Numbered from the stretch's first letter, positions 24,356 through 33,396 are shown. The stretch: DNA of 64,000 nucleotides from Deinococcus fonticola (GCF_004634215.1 NZ_SMMH01000013.1:1-64000), one strand, 5' to 3'. The notes: generated from the sequence alone by a model not told the origin. Translations and numbers: made by a program.

Positions 24356-25165
24356 TCAGGTTTTCTGGGGGGTGAAAGGCAGGTGCTCGCACACCCGCTC
24401 ACCGGCTTTGATGCGTTCGGCCAGCAACTCGGTGTCGTGCATGGGCGTGTCGCCGACCTCGCTGGCCAGAAAGTGACGGTACCGCCGGTAATGCTCGATG
24501 GCCGCGAAGCGGTCACGGGTCATCGACAGGCAGGCCATCAGCCGCTGGTGGTGATCTTCCCCGATCAGCGGATCACTCTGCGCGGCCTTGACCAGCGCCT
24601 GCGCGGCCAGCGGGCACTCGCGCGCGGCACAGTGCAATTCCGAGAGGGTCAGGTAGCCCTCCACCACGGCCGCGCGGTGCTGGGCGCGGCCCTGCTCGAC
24701 CCACTCGCCTTGAAGGTGAGGCAGGTACTCGCCGTCTGCGCTGGCCAGTGCCTGACGCAGCAGCTCCTCGCGTTCGCGCAGCGTTTCCGATTGCCTGGAG
24801 GCCCGCAATGCCTGGTGCAGGCGGTAGGTATCACTGGCCTCCAGCAGCTCGGGATGCAGGCAGTAACGCCCGCCCTGTTCGGTCACGGCGTCCGGCCACT
24901 CCAGCGCCGCGCGCAAGCGGTGCAGCGCCACCCGGAAGCGGTTGGCGGCGGCGGTGTTGTCCTCCAGGCCCCACAGCTGCGACAGGATATCGTGCCGGTA
25001 ACGGCCCTCCGGGAAAGCGTGCAGGAACCACAGCAATTCCTCGGCGCTGCGGGCGGCCCACACCACACTCCGGCCATCCAGCAGCACGTCCGCCTGCCCG
25101 AGGGAGCGCAGGATGTATCGCCCCGCGCCTGACATCACCACGTCTTGCGTTACCGTGCCCGTCAT
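24356..25165 (-). CDS. BTAD/SARP-type transcriptional regulator
   Basis: 269 residues. The N-terminal part is a winged-helix domain (LGQADVLLDGRSVVWAARSA, then LWGLEDNTAAANRFRVALHR), and the rest is a helical bacterial transcriptional activation domain with TPR-like repeats (LREREELLRQALASADGEYL, AAIEHYRRYRHFL). This is the architecture of small SARP/AfsR-like activators without the NB-ARC ATPase. The start at 25165 is six bases after CACAAT on the minus strand; an ATG at 25207 lies upstream. It precedes the oxidase operon on the same strand by 206 bases, which makes that operon its first candidate target. Confidence 0.82.
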   Translation of the reverse strand: MTGTVTQDVVMSGAGRYILRSLGQADVLLDGRSVVWAARSAEELLWFLHAFPEGRYRHDILSQLWGLEDNTAAANRFRVALHRLRAALEWPDAVTEQGGRYCLHPELLEASDTYRLHQALRASRQSETLREREELLRQALASADGEYLPHLQGEWVEQGRAQHRAAVVEGYLTLSELHCAARECPLAAQALVKAAQSDPLIGEDHHQRLMACLSMTRDRFAAIEHYRRYRHFLASEVGDTPMHDTELLAERIKAGERVCEHLPFTPQKT

Positions 25166-25212
25166 GGGGCTATTGTGCCGCACTTCACCTGGAGAAGTGT
25201 CCTGCACCGCGA

Positions 25213-25347
25213 ATGCAGGCCACCATTCGCGAGTTCATGCCCGGCCCGGTGGAGGCGCAGGGCCGTGTGCCGGACGAACTGCTGCGCCGCTACGAAGGCA
25301 CCGGCGAAATCCAGACGGTGATTATTGCCGGGGACTTGCTGAAGTGA
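25213..25347 (+). other. Possible small gene or gene remnant
   Basis: A 44-residue frame from ATG 25213, beginning MQATIREFMPGPVEAQGRVP and ending EIQTVIIAGDLLK. The residues look protein-like (the end resembles a beta strand plus turn at the C-terminus of an enzyme), but no close ribosome-binding site exists and I do not recognise the family. It overlaps the 3' end of the esterase gene on the other strand by 26 bases. It could be the tail of a lost gene. Confidence 0.25.
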
Positions 25348-26416
25348 GCCACCAGCGCAGAAAAGCCGGCAACCGCGCCCGCCAGGCTTCCTCGTCGTGC
25401 CAGTGGCCTTCGCCGATGGTGACCTGAACCTCCTGCACTTTGGGCCGCAGGGTTTCAGCGAGTTCATAGGTAAGCTGCACGGTTTCGGCGGCTTCCTGCG
25501 CGGTACGGCCCTCGTGGTCACCCATGTCCACCCACACGCGGGCCTTCGGGTCGGTGCGGCGCGCCATCCAGCGCAGCAATTCAAAGTCGGCAGGCCAGAT
25601 GGCGGGGCTGAATACGCCCCAGGTGCCGTACTCGCCGGGGTCACGCAGGCCGGCATACAGGGTAATCAGGCCGCCGAAGGACGACCCGGCCAGGGCGGTG
25701 TGCGTGGGCGGCCCGAAACGGCGCTCCAGTTCGGGCTTCAGGCCATCGCGCAGCCAGTCGAGGTACTCGTCCGCGCCGGGGTTGAAGGCGTTCATCTCGA
25801 ACGGGAACGGGACGTAACGGCGGCTGCGTTCGTCGTTCACGGGCAGCGCGGCAATCCGGAAGGGATGGCCCTCCCCGGCCAGCATGCTGGCTGCGCCGCC
25901 GGCGTCCCAGCTGGATCCGGCGAAGGTGGGGCCCTCGTCGAACACGTTCTGACCGTCGTGCAGGATCAGCAGCGGCAACTCGTCCGGGGTGCCTTCGGGC
26001 CACCACAGCCGCACCAGCTGTTCCCCCCAGGGAGCGGCCAGCGCAAATTCCGCACGCGGTGGGCTGGAACGTGGCGGTCGGCCTCTCCCCTGCCGGTCGT
26101 CCTGCCAGCCGGCCAGCGAGAGGGTGACCATCTGCCTGTCCGCGTGAATCACCGCCTTGTGGGCAGGGGCGCGGCCTCCCCAGGCGTCTCCTTCCTCGGT
26201 CACGCAGCCGTCTGTGCCGAGGAGGCGAACCTTCACGCCAAGCAGCGAACCCACGGGAAGGTCGGCGATGAGCACCGCCCCCTGTGTCTCGCGCTGGAAG
26301 GCCCAACCTTGCGGATCACTGCTCCAGCCCCGGTGGTCGCCCGTCAGGAAAAGTGTCCCGGCGGGCGTGCCGGGCGGCAACTCGGGAATCACGAAGCGCA
26401 CAGCCGTAGCCGTCAT
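25322..26416 (-). CDS. Esterase-D-type alpha/beta hydrolase with N-terminal sugar-binding-like domain
   Basis: 364 residues. Residues about 1-110 resemble the early-set/CBM20-like fold (GTPAGTLFLTGDHRGWSSDP). Residues 125-364 are an alpha/beta hydrolase of the esterase D/Fes type: LLILHDGQNVFDE, the nucleophile elbow AGSSFGGLITLY, an Asp strand VWVDMGDHEG and the histidine in GEGHWHDEEAW. Relatives cut siderophores or sugar and thiol esters; the substrate is unknown. The start at 26416 is ten bases after the stop of the aldo/keto reductase gene, so the two form an operon. Reads without signal peptide. Confidence 0.85.
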   Translation of the reverse strand: MTATAVRFVIPELPPGTPAGTLFLTGDHRGWSSDPQGWAFQRETQGAVLIADLPVGSLLGVKVRLLGTDGCVTEEGDAWGGRAPAHKAVIHADRQMVTLSLAGWQDDRQGRGRPPRSSPPRAEFALAAPWGEQLVRLWWPEGTPDELPLLILHDGQNVFDEGPTFAGSSWDAGGAASMLAGEGHPFRIAALPVNDERSRRYVPFPFEMNAFNPGADEYLDWLRDGLKPELERRFGPPTHTALAGSSFGGLITLYAGLRDPGEYGTWGVFSPAIWPADFELLRWMARRTDPKARVWVDMGDHEGRTAQEAAETVQLTYELAETLRPKVQEVQVTIGEGHWHDEEAWRARLPAFLRWWLTSASPRQ

Positions 26417-26426
26417 GGCCGGGCGG

Positions 26427-27326
26427 TCATTTCTGCTGGCCAGCGTATTCCTGCCGACCCACCTCGTCCAGCGTACGGAAATCCTCATCGCTGAGGATCA
26501 GCCCGGCGGCGGCGGTGTTCTCCTCCAGGTGCTTGACCTTGCCCGTGCCAGGAATGGGCAGCATCACCGGGCTGCGCCTGAGCAGCCACGCCAGGGCCAC
26601 CTGCGACGGCGTGGCGTTCAGGCGCTGCGCCAGGGCGACCAGCACGCTGCCCTCGCGGGCCAGCCCGCCCGCCGCCAGCGGATACCACGGAATAAAGCCG
26701 ATGTTCTCACGCTGGCAGTAGTCCAGCACGTCCTCGGACTTGCGGTTCACCAGGTTGTACAGGTTCTGCACCGTCGCCACCGGGAACACCTGCCGGGCCG
26801 CCTGAATTTCCTCGACGTTCACCTCGCTGAGGCCGGCGTGGCGAATCACGCCGTCGTCCATCAGCTTGCGGATGGCATCGAACTGCTCGTCACGCGGCAC
26901 TTTCGGGTCGATGCGGTGCAGTTGCCACAGGTCGATGACCTCCACGCCCAGGCGGCGGCGGGAAATGTATGCCTGCTGAATCAGGTACTCCGGGCGCCCG
27001 CACGGCGGCCACACGTTCGGGCCGGTGCGCGTCAGACCGCCCTTGGTGGCGATGACCACCTGATCGTAGGGGTGCAGCGCCTCGCGGATCAGTTCCTCGC
27101 TGACCGCCGGGCCGTAACTGTCGGCCGTGTCGATCAGGTCGATGTTCAGCTCCGGCACGCGCCTGAGCGTCTGCAAGCACGCCTCGCGGTCGGCTGGGTC
27201 ACCCCACACGCCGTCCCCGGTCACGCGCATGGCCCCGAAGCCCAGGCGGTTGACGCTCAGGTCACCGCCAATTTTGAACGTGCCGCTCAAAGCTGCATTG
27301 GGCGTTGCCTTCTGTTCGCTGGTCAT
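26427..27326 (-). CDS. Aldo/keto reductase
   Basis: 299-residue NADPH-dependent oxidoreductase with the TIM-barrel AKR tetrad: [15 protein letters not shown] (Asp, Tyr), VVIATKGGL (Lys) and DLWQLHRID (His). [15 protein letters not shown] near the C-terminus forms the NADP phosphate site. Substrate unknown. The start at 27326 is six bases after TACCCT on the minus strand; an ATG at 27434 in frame is too far upstream. The esterase gene follows after ten bases. A second, divergent AKR is at 31406. Confidence 0.92.
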   Translation of the reverse strand: MTSEQKATPNAALSGTFKIGGDLSVNRLGFGAMRVTGDGVWGDPADREACLQTLRRVPELNIDLIDTADSYGPAVSEELIREALHPYDQVVIATKGGLTRTGPNVWPPCGRPEYLIQQAYISRRRLGVEVIDLWQLHRIDPKVPRDEQFDAIRKLMDDGVIRHAGLSEVNVEEIQAARQVFPVATVQNLYNLVNRKSEDVLDYCQRENIGFIPWYPLAAGGLAREGSVLVALAQRLNATPSQVALAWLLRRSPVMLPIPGTGKVKHLEENTAAAGLILSDEDFRTLDEVGRQEYAGQQK

Positions 27327-27497
27327 GCCGACAGGGTAGTGGGAGGCGGTGAATGATCCGTGGTGAAAAAGCTTAATCAAAACCTCAATGTTTACTGAAC
27401 ATGACCCAGCGAAGCAGTACAGATTCTGGAGCAAGCGGGCATGTGGCGCCCTGACATTCCTTTTTCACTCGCTGTCGATGACCACCTTATACAACCC

Positions 27498-28475
27498 TCA
27501 ATGCAGCGGCACGTGCCCCGGAAAGCCCAGCAGGTAATCGAGCAGGTCGCCCACCATGGCAGACGCGGTGACCATGCCGCCCGCGCCGCCCCCGGCGAAG
27601 ATCAGGGAACCGCATTCCTCACCCTCGTACACCATGGCGTTGCGGCTGGCCCCGGCGGTGCACAGCGCATGGGTTTCGGGCAGGCGCCTGGGAGCCACGG
27701 TCGCCTTCCAGCCGCCCTGCCCTTGACTACTGGCGCTGCGTTCCAGTTCGGCCACGAGTTTGTACTTCTCGCCATTCTGGCGGGCGTCCTGAATGTCCGC
27801 CAGGGTCAGGTGCTCGATGCCGGTCACGTCCACGGCGCGGTAAGGGAAGTTGCCGTCGGCGCAGAAGCGGGCCATGACAGTCAATTTGTGCGCGGTATCG
27901 AATCCCCCCACATCCAGGGTGGGCGGGTCTTCGGCGTACCCCAGGGCCTGCGCTTCGGCCAGGGCCTGCGCGTACTCCTTGCCCTGCTCCATCTGCGTCA
28001 GGATGTAATTGCAGGTGCCGTTCAGCACGGCTTGCAGGCGCACGAAGGTGCTGGCGCGCAGGACGGTGCTCATGGGGCCGATGACGGGTGTGCCGGCCAT
28101 CACGGACGCTTCGTAGTACAGGTTGCCGTCGAGGGCATACTCGCGCAGAACGTCCCAGCGCTCGGCCAGCAGCGCCTTGTTGGCCGTGATGACGCTGCGG
28201 TGCGACCGCAGGTACGGGTGCAGAATTTCCAGCGGACGGTCGATGCCGCCCATCGCCTCGATCACCACGCCGCATTCCTGCAGGAAATCACAGGTGTCGG
28301 TGACCCGGATGCCGCTGGGGATGTTGCGTTTCTTGTTCACGTCGCGCACAAGCACGCCCGCCACTTCCACGTTCACGCCGATGTCGTCGAAAATATGCTT
28401 GCGCCGCTCAATCAGGTTCAGGACGTCCTGCCCCACGGTGCCACTGCCCAGCACGCCCACGGTCACGGTCTTCAT
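27498..28475 (-). CDS. hom: Homoserine dehydrogenase
   Basis: Reduces aspartate semialdehyde to homoserine on the route to threonine and methionine. The 325-residue protein has the nucleotide loop [13 protein letters not shown], the substrate lysine region [26 protein letters not shown], and [12 protein letters not shown] with [20 protein letters not shown]. It lacks the C-terminal ACT domain, so allosteric threonine control by that route is not expected. The start at 28475 follows TACTCT by seven bases on the minus strand. It stands alone; no thrB or thrC beside it. Confidence 0.95.
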   Translation of the reverse strand: MKTVTVGVLGSGTVGQDVLNLIERRKHIFDDIGVNVEVAGVLVRDVNKKRNIPSGIRVTDTCDFLQECGVVIEAMGGIDRPLEILHPYLRSHRSVITANKALLAERWDVLREYALDGNLYYEASVMAGTPVIGPMSTVLRASTFVRLQAVLNGTCNYILTQMEQGKEYAQALAEAQALGYAEDPPTLDVGGFDTAHKLTVMARFCADGNFPYRAVDVTGIEHLTLADIQDARQNGEKYKLVAELERSASSQGQGGWKATVAPRRLPETHALCTAGASRNAMVYEGEECGSLIFAGGGAGGMVTASAMVGDLLDYLLGFPGHVPLH

Positions 28476-28602
28476 GCGCTTCAGAGTAACGGCCGGCCGG
28501 GCCGGGAAAGCCGAAAGGTACAGCTTGCGAGGACGCTGAACAGGTGAAGCCTGCTGGTTTGCGGGTAAGTGACGCGCCCGGTTGTGCTAAACCTGCCCTG
28601 TC

Positions 28603-29438
28603 ATGCTGGGCCGCTTGCTGCTTTCTCCACCGGCGTGCCGGGACATAGGGCGGGTACGGGCGCGGTGGGGTGGCCGCACGGTGCTGGTCACAGGCGCGTC
28701 GGCGGGCATTGGGCGTGAAGTCGCGTGGCTGCTGGGCCTTGCGGGAGCGCGGGTGCTGCTGCTGGCGCGCAGTAAGGCGGAATTGCAGCAGGTCGCCCAC
28801 CAGATCAGGGCGCATGGGGGTGAGGCGGAAGTGCTTGTCGCTGACCTGTCGAAGCCAGATCAAGTGGAGGCGGCCATCAACGACATCAAAGCCAACCACG
28901 CGCGGCTCGACGCGGTGGTCAGCAATGCGGGGCGTTCTATTCGCCGCTCCGCCTTCAAGGCCGCCGAGAAGCGCGACCTGGAGCGTTCCCTGGCGGTCAA
29001 TTTCACTGGCCCGGCGGCGCTGCTGCTGGGGCTGCTGCCGCTGTACCAACCGGGGACGGTGCTGGTGAATGTGTCCACCGTGTCCGCCAGACCACCCGCC
29101 GGGCCGCGCTGGGGAGCGTATCAGGGCAGCAAGGCAGGGTTTGACGTGTGGTTTCAGGCTCTGGGGGCAGAAATTCAGGTCTCCGGTGTGCGCTGCACCA
29201 GCGTCTACCTGCCGCTGACGCGAACACGCATGAGTGCGCCCACGTACCACCCTTCTACCCCAGCCCTGAGCGCACCGGAGGCGGCAGAATCCGTGTTGTA
29301 CGCCCTGGTGCGCCCGGTCACGCGGGTGGCTCCGTGGTGGTTGGGGGGCAGGAACTGGCCGCGCTGGTGTTCCCTGGCCTGTTCCGACGCCTGTTCGGTC
29401 TGGTGGCCCGCTGGGACAAGTACAGGGAAAAAACGTGA
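28603..29438 (+). CDS. Short-chain dehydrogenase/reductase with an apparent frameshift near its 3' end
   Basis: NAD(P)-dependent SDR: VLVTGASAGIGREV (cofactor loop), AVVSNAGRS, catalytic Ser in VNVSTVSAR and YQGSK (Tyr-x3-Lys). From 28603 the frame is good through VTRVAPWW near 29337; after that, this frame gives non-family residues and runs to 30111 inside the next gene. The expected end, GGQELAALVFPGLFRRLFGL and then KYREKT, lies in another frame ending at 29438. One extra G in the run of six G at about 29342-29347 would restore it. The true stop then overlaps the next start as GTGA. Either a sequencing error or a real shift that alters the last 30 residues. Confidence 0.8.
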
Positions 29439-30967
29439 GTCAGGCGGTCACTTTCCGCGACTGGCAACAGCTCTGGCGAGTGCTGACGGACACCGGCGCC
29501 TTCGGCCCACAACCCCTGAGAGGCGCGGGGCAACTCCTGAGGTCTCTGGCCCAGCATGGCCCGACGCCTTACGCGCTGGTGGCCTGGCACGCCCTGAAAG
29601 GAACGCAGATTACGGCCGTCGATGCCCACGACGGCGTGCTGACCTACCGCGAACTGCAATGCGCCGCCGACGCGCTGGCCGGCGAACTGCGCTTCCTCCT
29701 GACTCCAGGAGCGCGGGTAGGGCTGCTGGGGCGCGGAGGAACGCGCTGGCTGGTGGGTTTGCTGGCCGCCACGCGCCTGGGGGCAGACGTGGTGTTGCTC
29801 AATACCCTGCACAGTCCTGCCGAGTGGGCCGAACAGGTGCAAGAGCTGCATCTCAGCGCGGTCTTGCACGAACCCGCTTACTGCACCGGGCTGCGTTCCT
29901 GCCCGCACAGCGCCGCGCTGGTGAACCTTTCCCTCACCGAGACACGGCAGTCCCCTCTCCCAGGGCGTCCAGGATTCGGGGCGGTGACGCTCCTCACGTC
30001 CGGCAGTACGGGAACGCCCAGGGCCATCAAGCGCCACACCGGATTGAAGCACGCCCAGGCGGTGTTGCCTGCCACGGATTTCCTGTCGCGCCTGAGCGTG
30101 AAAGCCGGTGAACGCGTCTGGCTCCCGCCCCCGCTGTTTCACGGGCAGGGTTTAAGTGCACTGATGCTCACGCTGGGGTTCGGTGGCACGCTGGTGCTTG
30201 GCCCGGAACCGCAGCCGGAGGCACTGCAGGAAAGTCTGAGGCGCACTTCGCCGCACTGGATCATCGTGGTGCCCACTGTGCTGCGCCGGCTTCTGGACGG
30301 CCTGGACACCTCTGTGACGCTGCCCAGCTTGCGGGGTGTGGTGAGCGGTTCGGCGCCCCTCTCTCCGGCCCTGGCCCAGGAGGCTTTACAGGCCTTCGAC
30401 GGGCGGCTGTTCAACCTGTACGGCACGACCGAAACCGGGCCTCTCTGTCTCGCCACACCCGCCGATTTCCAGCAGCGACTGGAAACGGTAGGAAGCGTTC
30501 TGAACGGCGTGCATGTCAATCTACAGGGCGGGACAGTGAATGTCCGCAGCCCGTTCCTGGCCGTGCCAGACAGCTGCTGGAATACAGGAGATCTGGCCGA
30601 GTGGAATGACAGCGGCCACCTGCGCCTGCTGGGCCGGGCGGATGACCGCTTCATCTGCGGTGGCGAGAATATCGACCCGCTCGCGCTGGAAAGGCGTATA
30701 GAGGCGCTGCCGGGGGTGCTGGAATGCGCCGTGTGGGGTGAACCCGATGAAGAGTACGGTCAGGTGGTTCACGCTTTGATTGTGCCCGCAGATAAAAACA
30801 GCACCATTCAGCCCTTGCACGCCGCCCTGAGCAGCGCCCTGCCGCGCACGTTTCGCCCGCGCTCCATCACGCTCTGTCCAGATTTACCGCGCAACGCCGC
30901 TGGAAAACTGGTCAGGCGTCACCTGCCCGAGTGGCGGGATCAGTTCGCCGCTGCTGACCAGCATTGA
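29435..30967 (+). CDS. Acyl-CoA synthetase / AMP-dependent ligase
   Basis: 510-residue adenylate-forming enzyme. The motifs appear in order: LLTSGSTGTPRAIKR (phosphate loop), FHGQGLSALMLTLG, FNLYGTTETGPLC, CWNTGDLAEW, GRADDRFICGGENI and the C-terminal catalytic lysine in RNAAGKLVRR. It activates a carboxylic acid, probably a fatty acid, to acyl-AMP and then acyl-CoA. The GTG start at 29435 overlaps the dehydrogenase stop by four bases, so the pair is translationally coupled. The SDR-ligase pairing suggests modification of an acyl chain or lipid. Substrate unknown. Confidence 0.9.
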   Translation: MSQAVTFRDWQQLWRVLTDTGAFGPQPLRGAGQLLRSLAQHGPTPYALVAWHALKGTQITAVDAHDGVLTYRELQCAADALAGELRFLLTPGARVGLLGRGGTRWLVGLLAATRLGADVVLLNTLHSPAEWAEQVQELHLSAVLHEPAYCTGLRSCPHSAALVNLSLTETRQSPLPGRPGFGAVTLLTSGSTGTPRAIKRHTGLKHAQAVLPATDFLSRLSVKAGERVWLPPPLFHGQGLSALMLTLGFGGTLVLGPEPQPEALQESLRRTSPHWIIVVPTVLRRLLDGLDTSVTLPSLRGVVSGSAPLSPALAQEALQAFDGRLFNLYGTTETGPLCLATPADFQQRLETVGSVLNGVHVNLQGGTVNVRSPFLAVPDSCWNTGDLAEWNDSGHLRLLGRADDRFICGGENIDPLALERRIEALPGVLECAVWGEPDEEYGQVVHALIVPADKNSTIQPLHAALSSALPRTFRPRSITLCPDLPRNAAGKLVRRHLPEWRDQFAAADQH

Positions 30968-31028
30968 GCCCAGGCGAGCTTTCCCACTCACCACTAACTC
31001 CTTCTCGCTTCGGCGTTACCCTGAAGCC

Positions 31029-31409
31029 ATGCGGCAGAACATCAGCGGTTCATCTCCCTGGGAGGCGAAGGTCGGTTACTCGCGGGCGGTGCGCGTGGGG
31101 AATATGGTGCAGGTGGCGGGAACCACGGCCACGCGGGAGGGCCGGGTGGTGGGCGTTGGGGACGCTTACCTGCAGACGAAGGTGGCGCTGGAGATTATTC
31201 GCGGTGCACTGGAAGAGGCCGGGGCGCGGCTGGAGGACGTCGTGCGAACGCGAATGTTCGTGACTGACATCACCCGCTGGGAGGAGGTCGGTCGGGCGCA
31301 CGGCGAAGTATTCGGTGACATTCGCCCGGCGGCGACGATGGTGCAAGTGGCGGCCCTGATCGACCCGCAGCATCTGGTGGAAATCGAGGCGGAGGCGATT
31401 CTTACATGA
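31029..31409 (+). CDS. RidA-family protein
   Basis: 126 residues of the YjgF/YER057c/UK114 fold: GYSRAVRVGNMVQVAGTTAT, LEIIRGALEEAG, DVVRTRMFVTDI and IRPAATMVQVAALIDP, which includes the substrate-binding arginine. RidA enzymes hydrolyse reactive enamine/imine products of PLP enzymes; subgroups differ in substrate, and this one may not be a true RidA. The ATG at 31029 is six bases after TACCCT. Its stop overlaps the start of the next gene (ATGA). Confidence 0.92.
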   Translation: MRQNISGSSPWEAKVGYSRAVRVGNMVQVAGTTATREGRVVGVGDAYLQTKVALEIIRGALEEAGARLEDVVRTRMFVTDITRWEEVGRAHGEVFGDIRPAATMVQVAALIDPQHLVEIEAEAILT

Positions 31410-32377
31410 GCGCATGGCCTGCTCGGGTGCCGCAACTGGGCCTGGGGCTGGCGGCGCTGGGCCGGCCGGGGTACATCAACCTGGGGCACGGCGCTGATAT
31501 GGGCACTAACCTGGGCGCCGACAGGAGCGTGGAGGCCATGCGCCGTCACGCCTGGGAAGTGCTGGATGCCGCCTGGGCGGGTGGAGTGCGTTACTTCGAT
31601 GCGGCCCGCAGTTACGGCCTGGCCGAGGAATTCCTGGGCGGCTGGTTAAAAGAACGCGGGCATGAGGCGCTGGTGGGCAGCAAGTGGGGCTACACCTACG
31701 TGGCAGGGTGGCGTCCGGACGCGCAGACGCACGAAGTCAAAAGTCACGACCTGGCAACGTTACAGCGGCAGTGGCCGGAAACCCTGGCGGCCCTGGGGCG
31801 CCAGCCGGACTTTTACCTGATTCACTCCGCGACCCTGGAGACGGGCGTGCTGGGAAATGAGCAGGTGCTGGGCAGGCTGGCTGAACTGGCAGCGCAGGGC
31901 GTGCGGGTGGGCCTCTCCACCAGTGGGCCGGGGCAGGCGCAGACCCTGCGCCAGGCCATGAAGGTGCGCATCGACGGCGTGAACCCGCTGAGCGTGGTGC
32001 AGGCGACGTGGAATCTGCTGGAACCCTCGGCGGGAGAACTGCTGGCCGAGGCGCATGCGGCGGGCTGGACCGTGGTGGTGAAAGAAGCGGTGGCGAACGG
32101 GCGACTGACCTCTCACGGATTGACGGGCAAGGGGGATGTTCCACAACCCCTGGCAGACGTGGCTGCCGAGTTGAGCGTTACGCCGGACGCTGTCGCGCTG
32201 GCCGCCGCCTTGCAGCAACCCTGGGCCGATGTCGTGCTGAGCGGAGCGACCACCCCGGCGCAGCTAGGCAGCAACCTGAACTCCCTGGCCTTACACGTCC
32301 ATTTGCCGGCTCTGGCCGCACTGGCGCAAAGCCCGGAAAAGTACTGGCAGGAACGCTCGGCTTTGCCCTGGAACTGA
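31406..32377 (+). CDS. Aldo/keto reductase
   Basis: 323-residue AKR-type protein: VRYFDAARSYGLAEEFLGG holds the Asp and Tyr, ALVGSKWGY the Lys, and PDFYLIHSATLE the His of the catalytic tetrad, and VVLSGATTPAQLGSNL is the cofactor phosphate region. Unlike the AKR at 26427 it has QTHEVKSHDLATLQRQW, an insertion near residue 110. Coupled to the RidA-type gene by an ATGA overlap, which suggests joint handling of an aldehyde or imine intermediate; that is inference. Confidence 0.88.
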   Translation: MSAWPARVPQLGLGLAALGRPGYINLGHGADMGTNLGADRSVEAMRRHAWEVLDAAWAGGVRYFDAARSYGLAEEFLGGWLKERGHEALVGSKWGYTYVAGWRPDAQTHEVKSHDLATLQRQWPETLAALGRQPDFYLIHSATLETGVLGNEQVLGRLAELAAQGVRVGLSTSGPGQAQTLRQAMKVRIDGVNPLSVVQATWNLLEPSAGELLAEAHAAGWTVVVKEAVANGRLTSHGLTGKGDVPQPLADVAAELSVTPDAVALAAALQQPWADVVLSGATTPAQLGSNLNSLALHVHLPALAALAQSPEKYWQERSALPWN

Positions 32378-32444
32378 GGATTTCCAAGTTAACCTTCAGG
32401 GCAAACAAGGGGCGGAAACATTCGGAATGTCGGCTTTGATGAAT

Positions 32445-33164
32445 TTAACGCGGTTCTGCCGACCTGCTCGTCGTGCCCGTGGGCACTTCCGCCAGCGTCT
32501 GTAAAGCGGGCCGCAGAGCCGGCAGTTCCACGCGGGCGGTGTGCCACACCAGCGCCGGGTCGATGCCGAAGTAATCGTGCGCCACCAGGTTGCGGATGTC
32601 GCGCAGGTACGCCCACGGCACCTGCGGATTCCTGTCCTGCACACTCTGCGGAATGAACTTCGTGGTTTCGCCCAGCCGCGTCAGGTTGTGCAGCACGGCG
32701 TCCTGCGTGCGCTCGTCGCGCAGGAAGGTCGTCAGGGACAGCTCGGCGGTGTACGCGGCAATCCGGTCAAGGGCATCAAGCAGGTCGAAGACGCGCCAGC
32801 GCCAGCGTTTCTCGCGGTGAGCCTCGCGGACGGACAGCGGAAGCAGCATGACATCCACGGCGTCCTCCAGAATCTCGCCGCGCAGCGGGGGCTTCAGGGC
32901 GGCCGGCGTCATCACGTCCACCCGGCGTTTCAGGAGGTCTTCCATGACGGCCTTGACGCGCATCAGGTCGAGCAGGCCCACCTGGGCACCGGGGTGAAAA
33001 TCCACCAGCAGATCGATGTCGGAGGTCTCGCCCGCCTCGCCGCGGGCCACCGAACCGAACACCCGCACCCGGGCGACGCCCAGTGCCTGCCACTGCGCCG
33101 CACCCTGCCGGATGATCCGGGCCACACTGGACAGGCGCACATCGGGAAAAAGGGGCAGGGTCAC
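32445..33164 (-). CDS. Fused MntA-HepT type toxin-antitoxin protein
   Basis: 239 residues holding two halves normally made as separate partners. Residues about 10-110 are a minimal nucleotidyltransferase (MntA-like antitoxin): VRVFGSVARGEAGETSDIDL with the GS (37-38) and DxD (49-51) motifs. Residues about 118-235 are a HepT/DUF86 domain: RDERTQDAVLHNLTRLGE, then LRDIRNLVAHDYFGID with the Rx4HxY signature (R191, H196, Y198). In known pairs MntA AMPylates that tyrosine and blocks the HepT RNase. The GTG start at 33164 is six bases after TACACT; an ATG at 33182 overlaps that hexamer. Dispersed repeat copy B abuts the promoter. Confidence 0.83.
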   Translation of the reverse strand: MTLPLFPDVRLSSVARIIRQGAAQWQALGVARVRVFGSVARGEAGETSDIDLLVDFHPGAQVGLLDLMRVKAVMEDLLKRRVDVMTPAALKPPLRGEILEDAVDVMLLPLSVREAHREKRWRWRVFDLLDALDRIAAYTAELSLTTFLRDERTQDAVLHNLTRLGETTKFIPQSVQDRNPQVPWAYLRDIRNLVAHDYFGIDPALVWHTARVELPALRPALQTLAEVPTGTTSRSAEPR

Positions 33165-33180
33165 GGGCGAAGTGTAGAGC

Positions 33181-33303
33181 ATTTGCCAAAAGAAGGCCGT
33201 GCTTTTTAGTCGAGTAGAGCGAGTGAATTTAGATGAGCAGGACGAAGAAGGGAGTCATGCGGGGTGCCCTTCCACATATGAAGGAATTCGGAGAACTGCT
33301 CTA
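33181..33303 (+). repeat. 123-bp dispersed repeat, copy B
   Basis: Gap-free match, about 81% by hand count, to 17353-17475 on the minus strand. This copy is bounded by a seven-base inverted repeat, TAGAGCA (33175-33181) and TGCTCTA (33297-33303), as expected of a small non-autonomous element; in copy A the first of these is degraded. It lies between the MntA-HepT gene and the metallo-hydrolase gene and reaches the -10 hexamer of the former. No reading frame is shared by the two copies. Confidence 0.8.
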
Positions 33304-33330
33304 GAGTGCGGCCGCCAGAAAAGAAGACCA

Positions 33331-33365
33331 GAAAAGAAAAAGCGGTGGGATCACGTGACCCCACC
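33331..33365 (-). terminator. Terminator of the metallo-hydrolase gene
   Basis: On the minus strand GGTGGGGTCAC (33355-33365) pairs with GTGATCCCACC (33344-33354) with one wobble and no loop beyond the centre, followed by GCTTTTTCTTTTC. Confidence 0.7.
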
Positions 33366-33396
33366 AACTTCCGGATTCAGTTGAACTGCCGGCGGC

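Noticed and set aside
29439..30111. Continuation of the dehydrogenase frame into the acyl-CoA ligase gene, suggesting a fusion protein
   Set aside because: Residues after the G-run are not family-like in that frame, and another frame restores both the normal C-terminus and a GTGA overlap.
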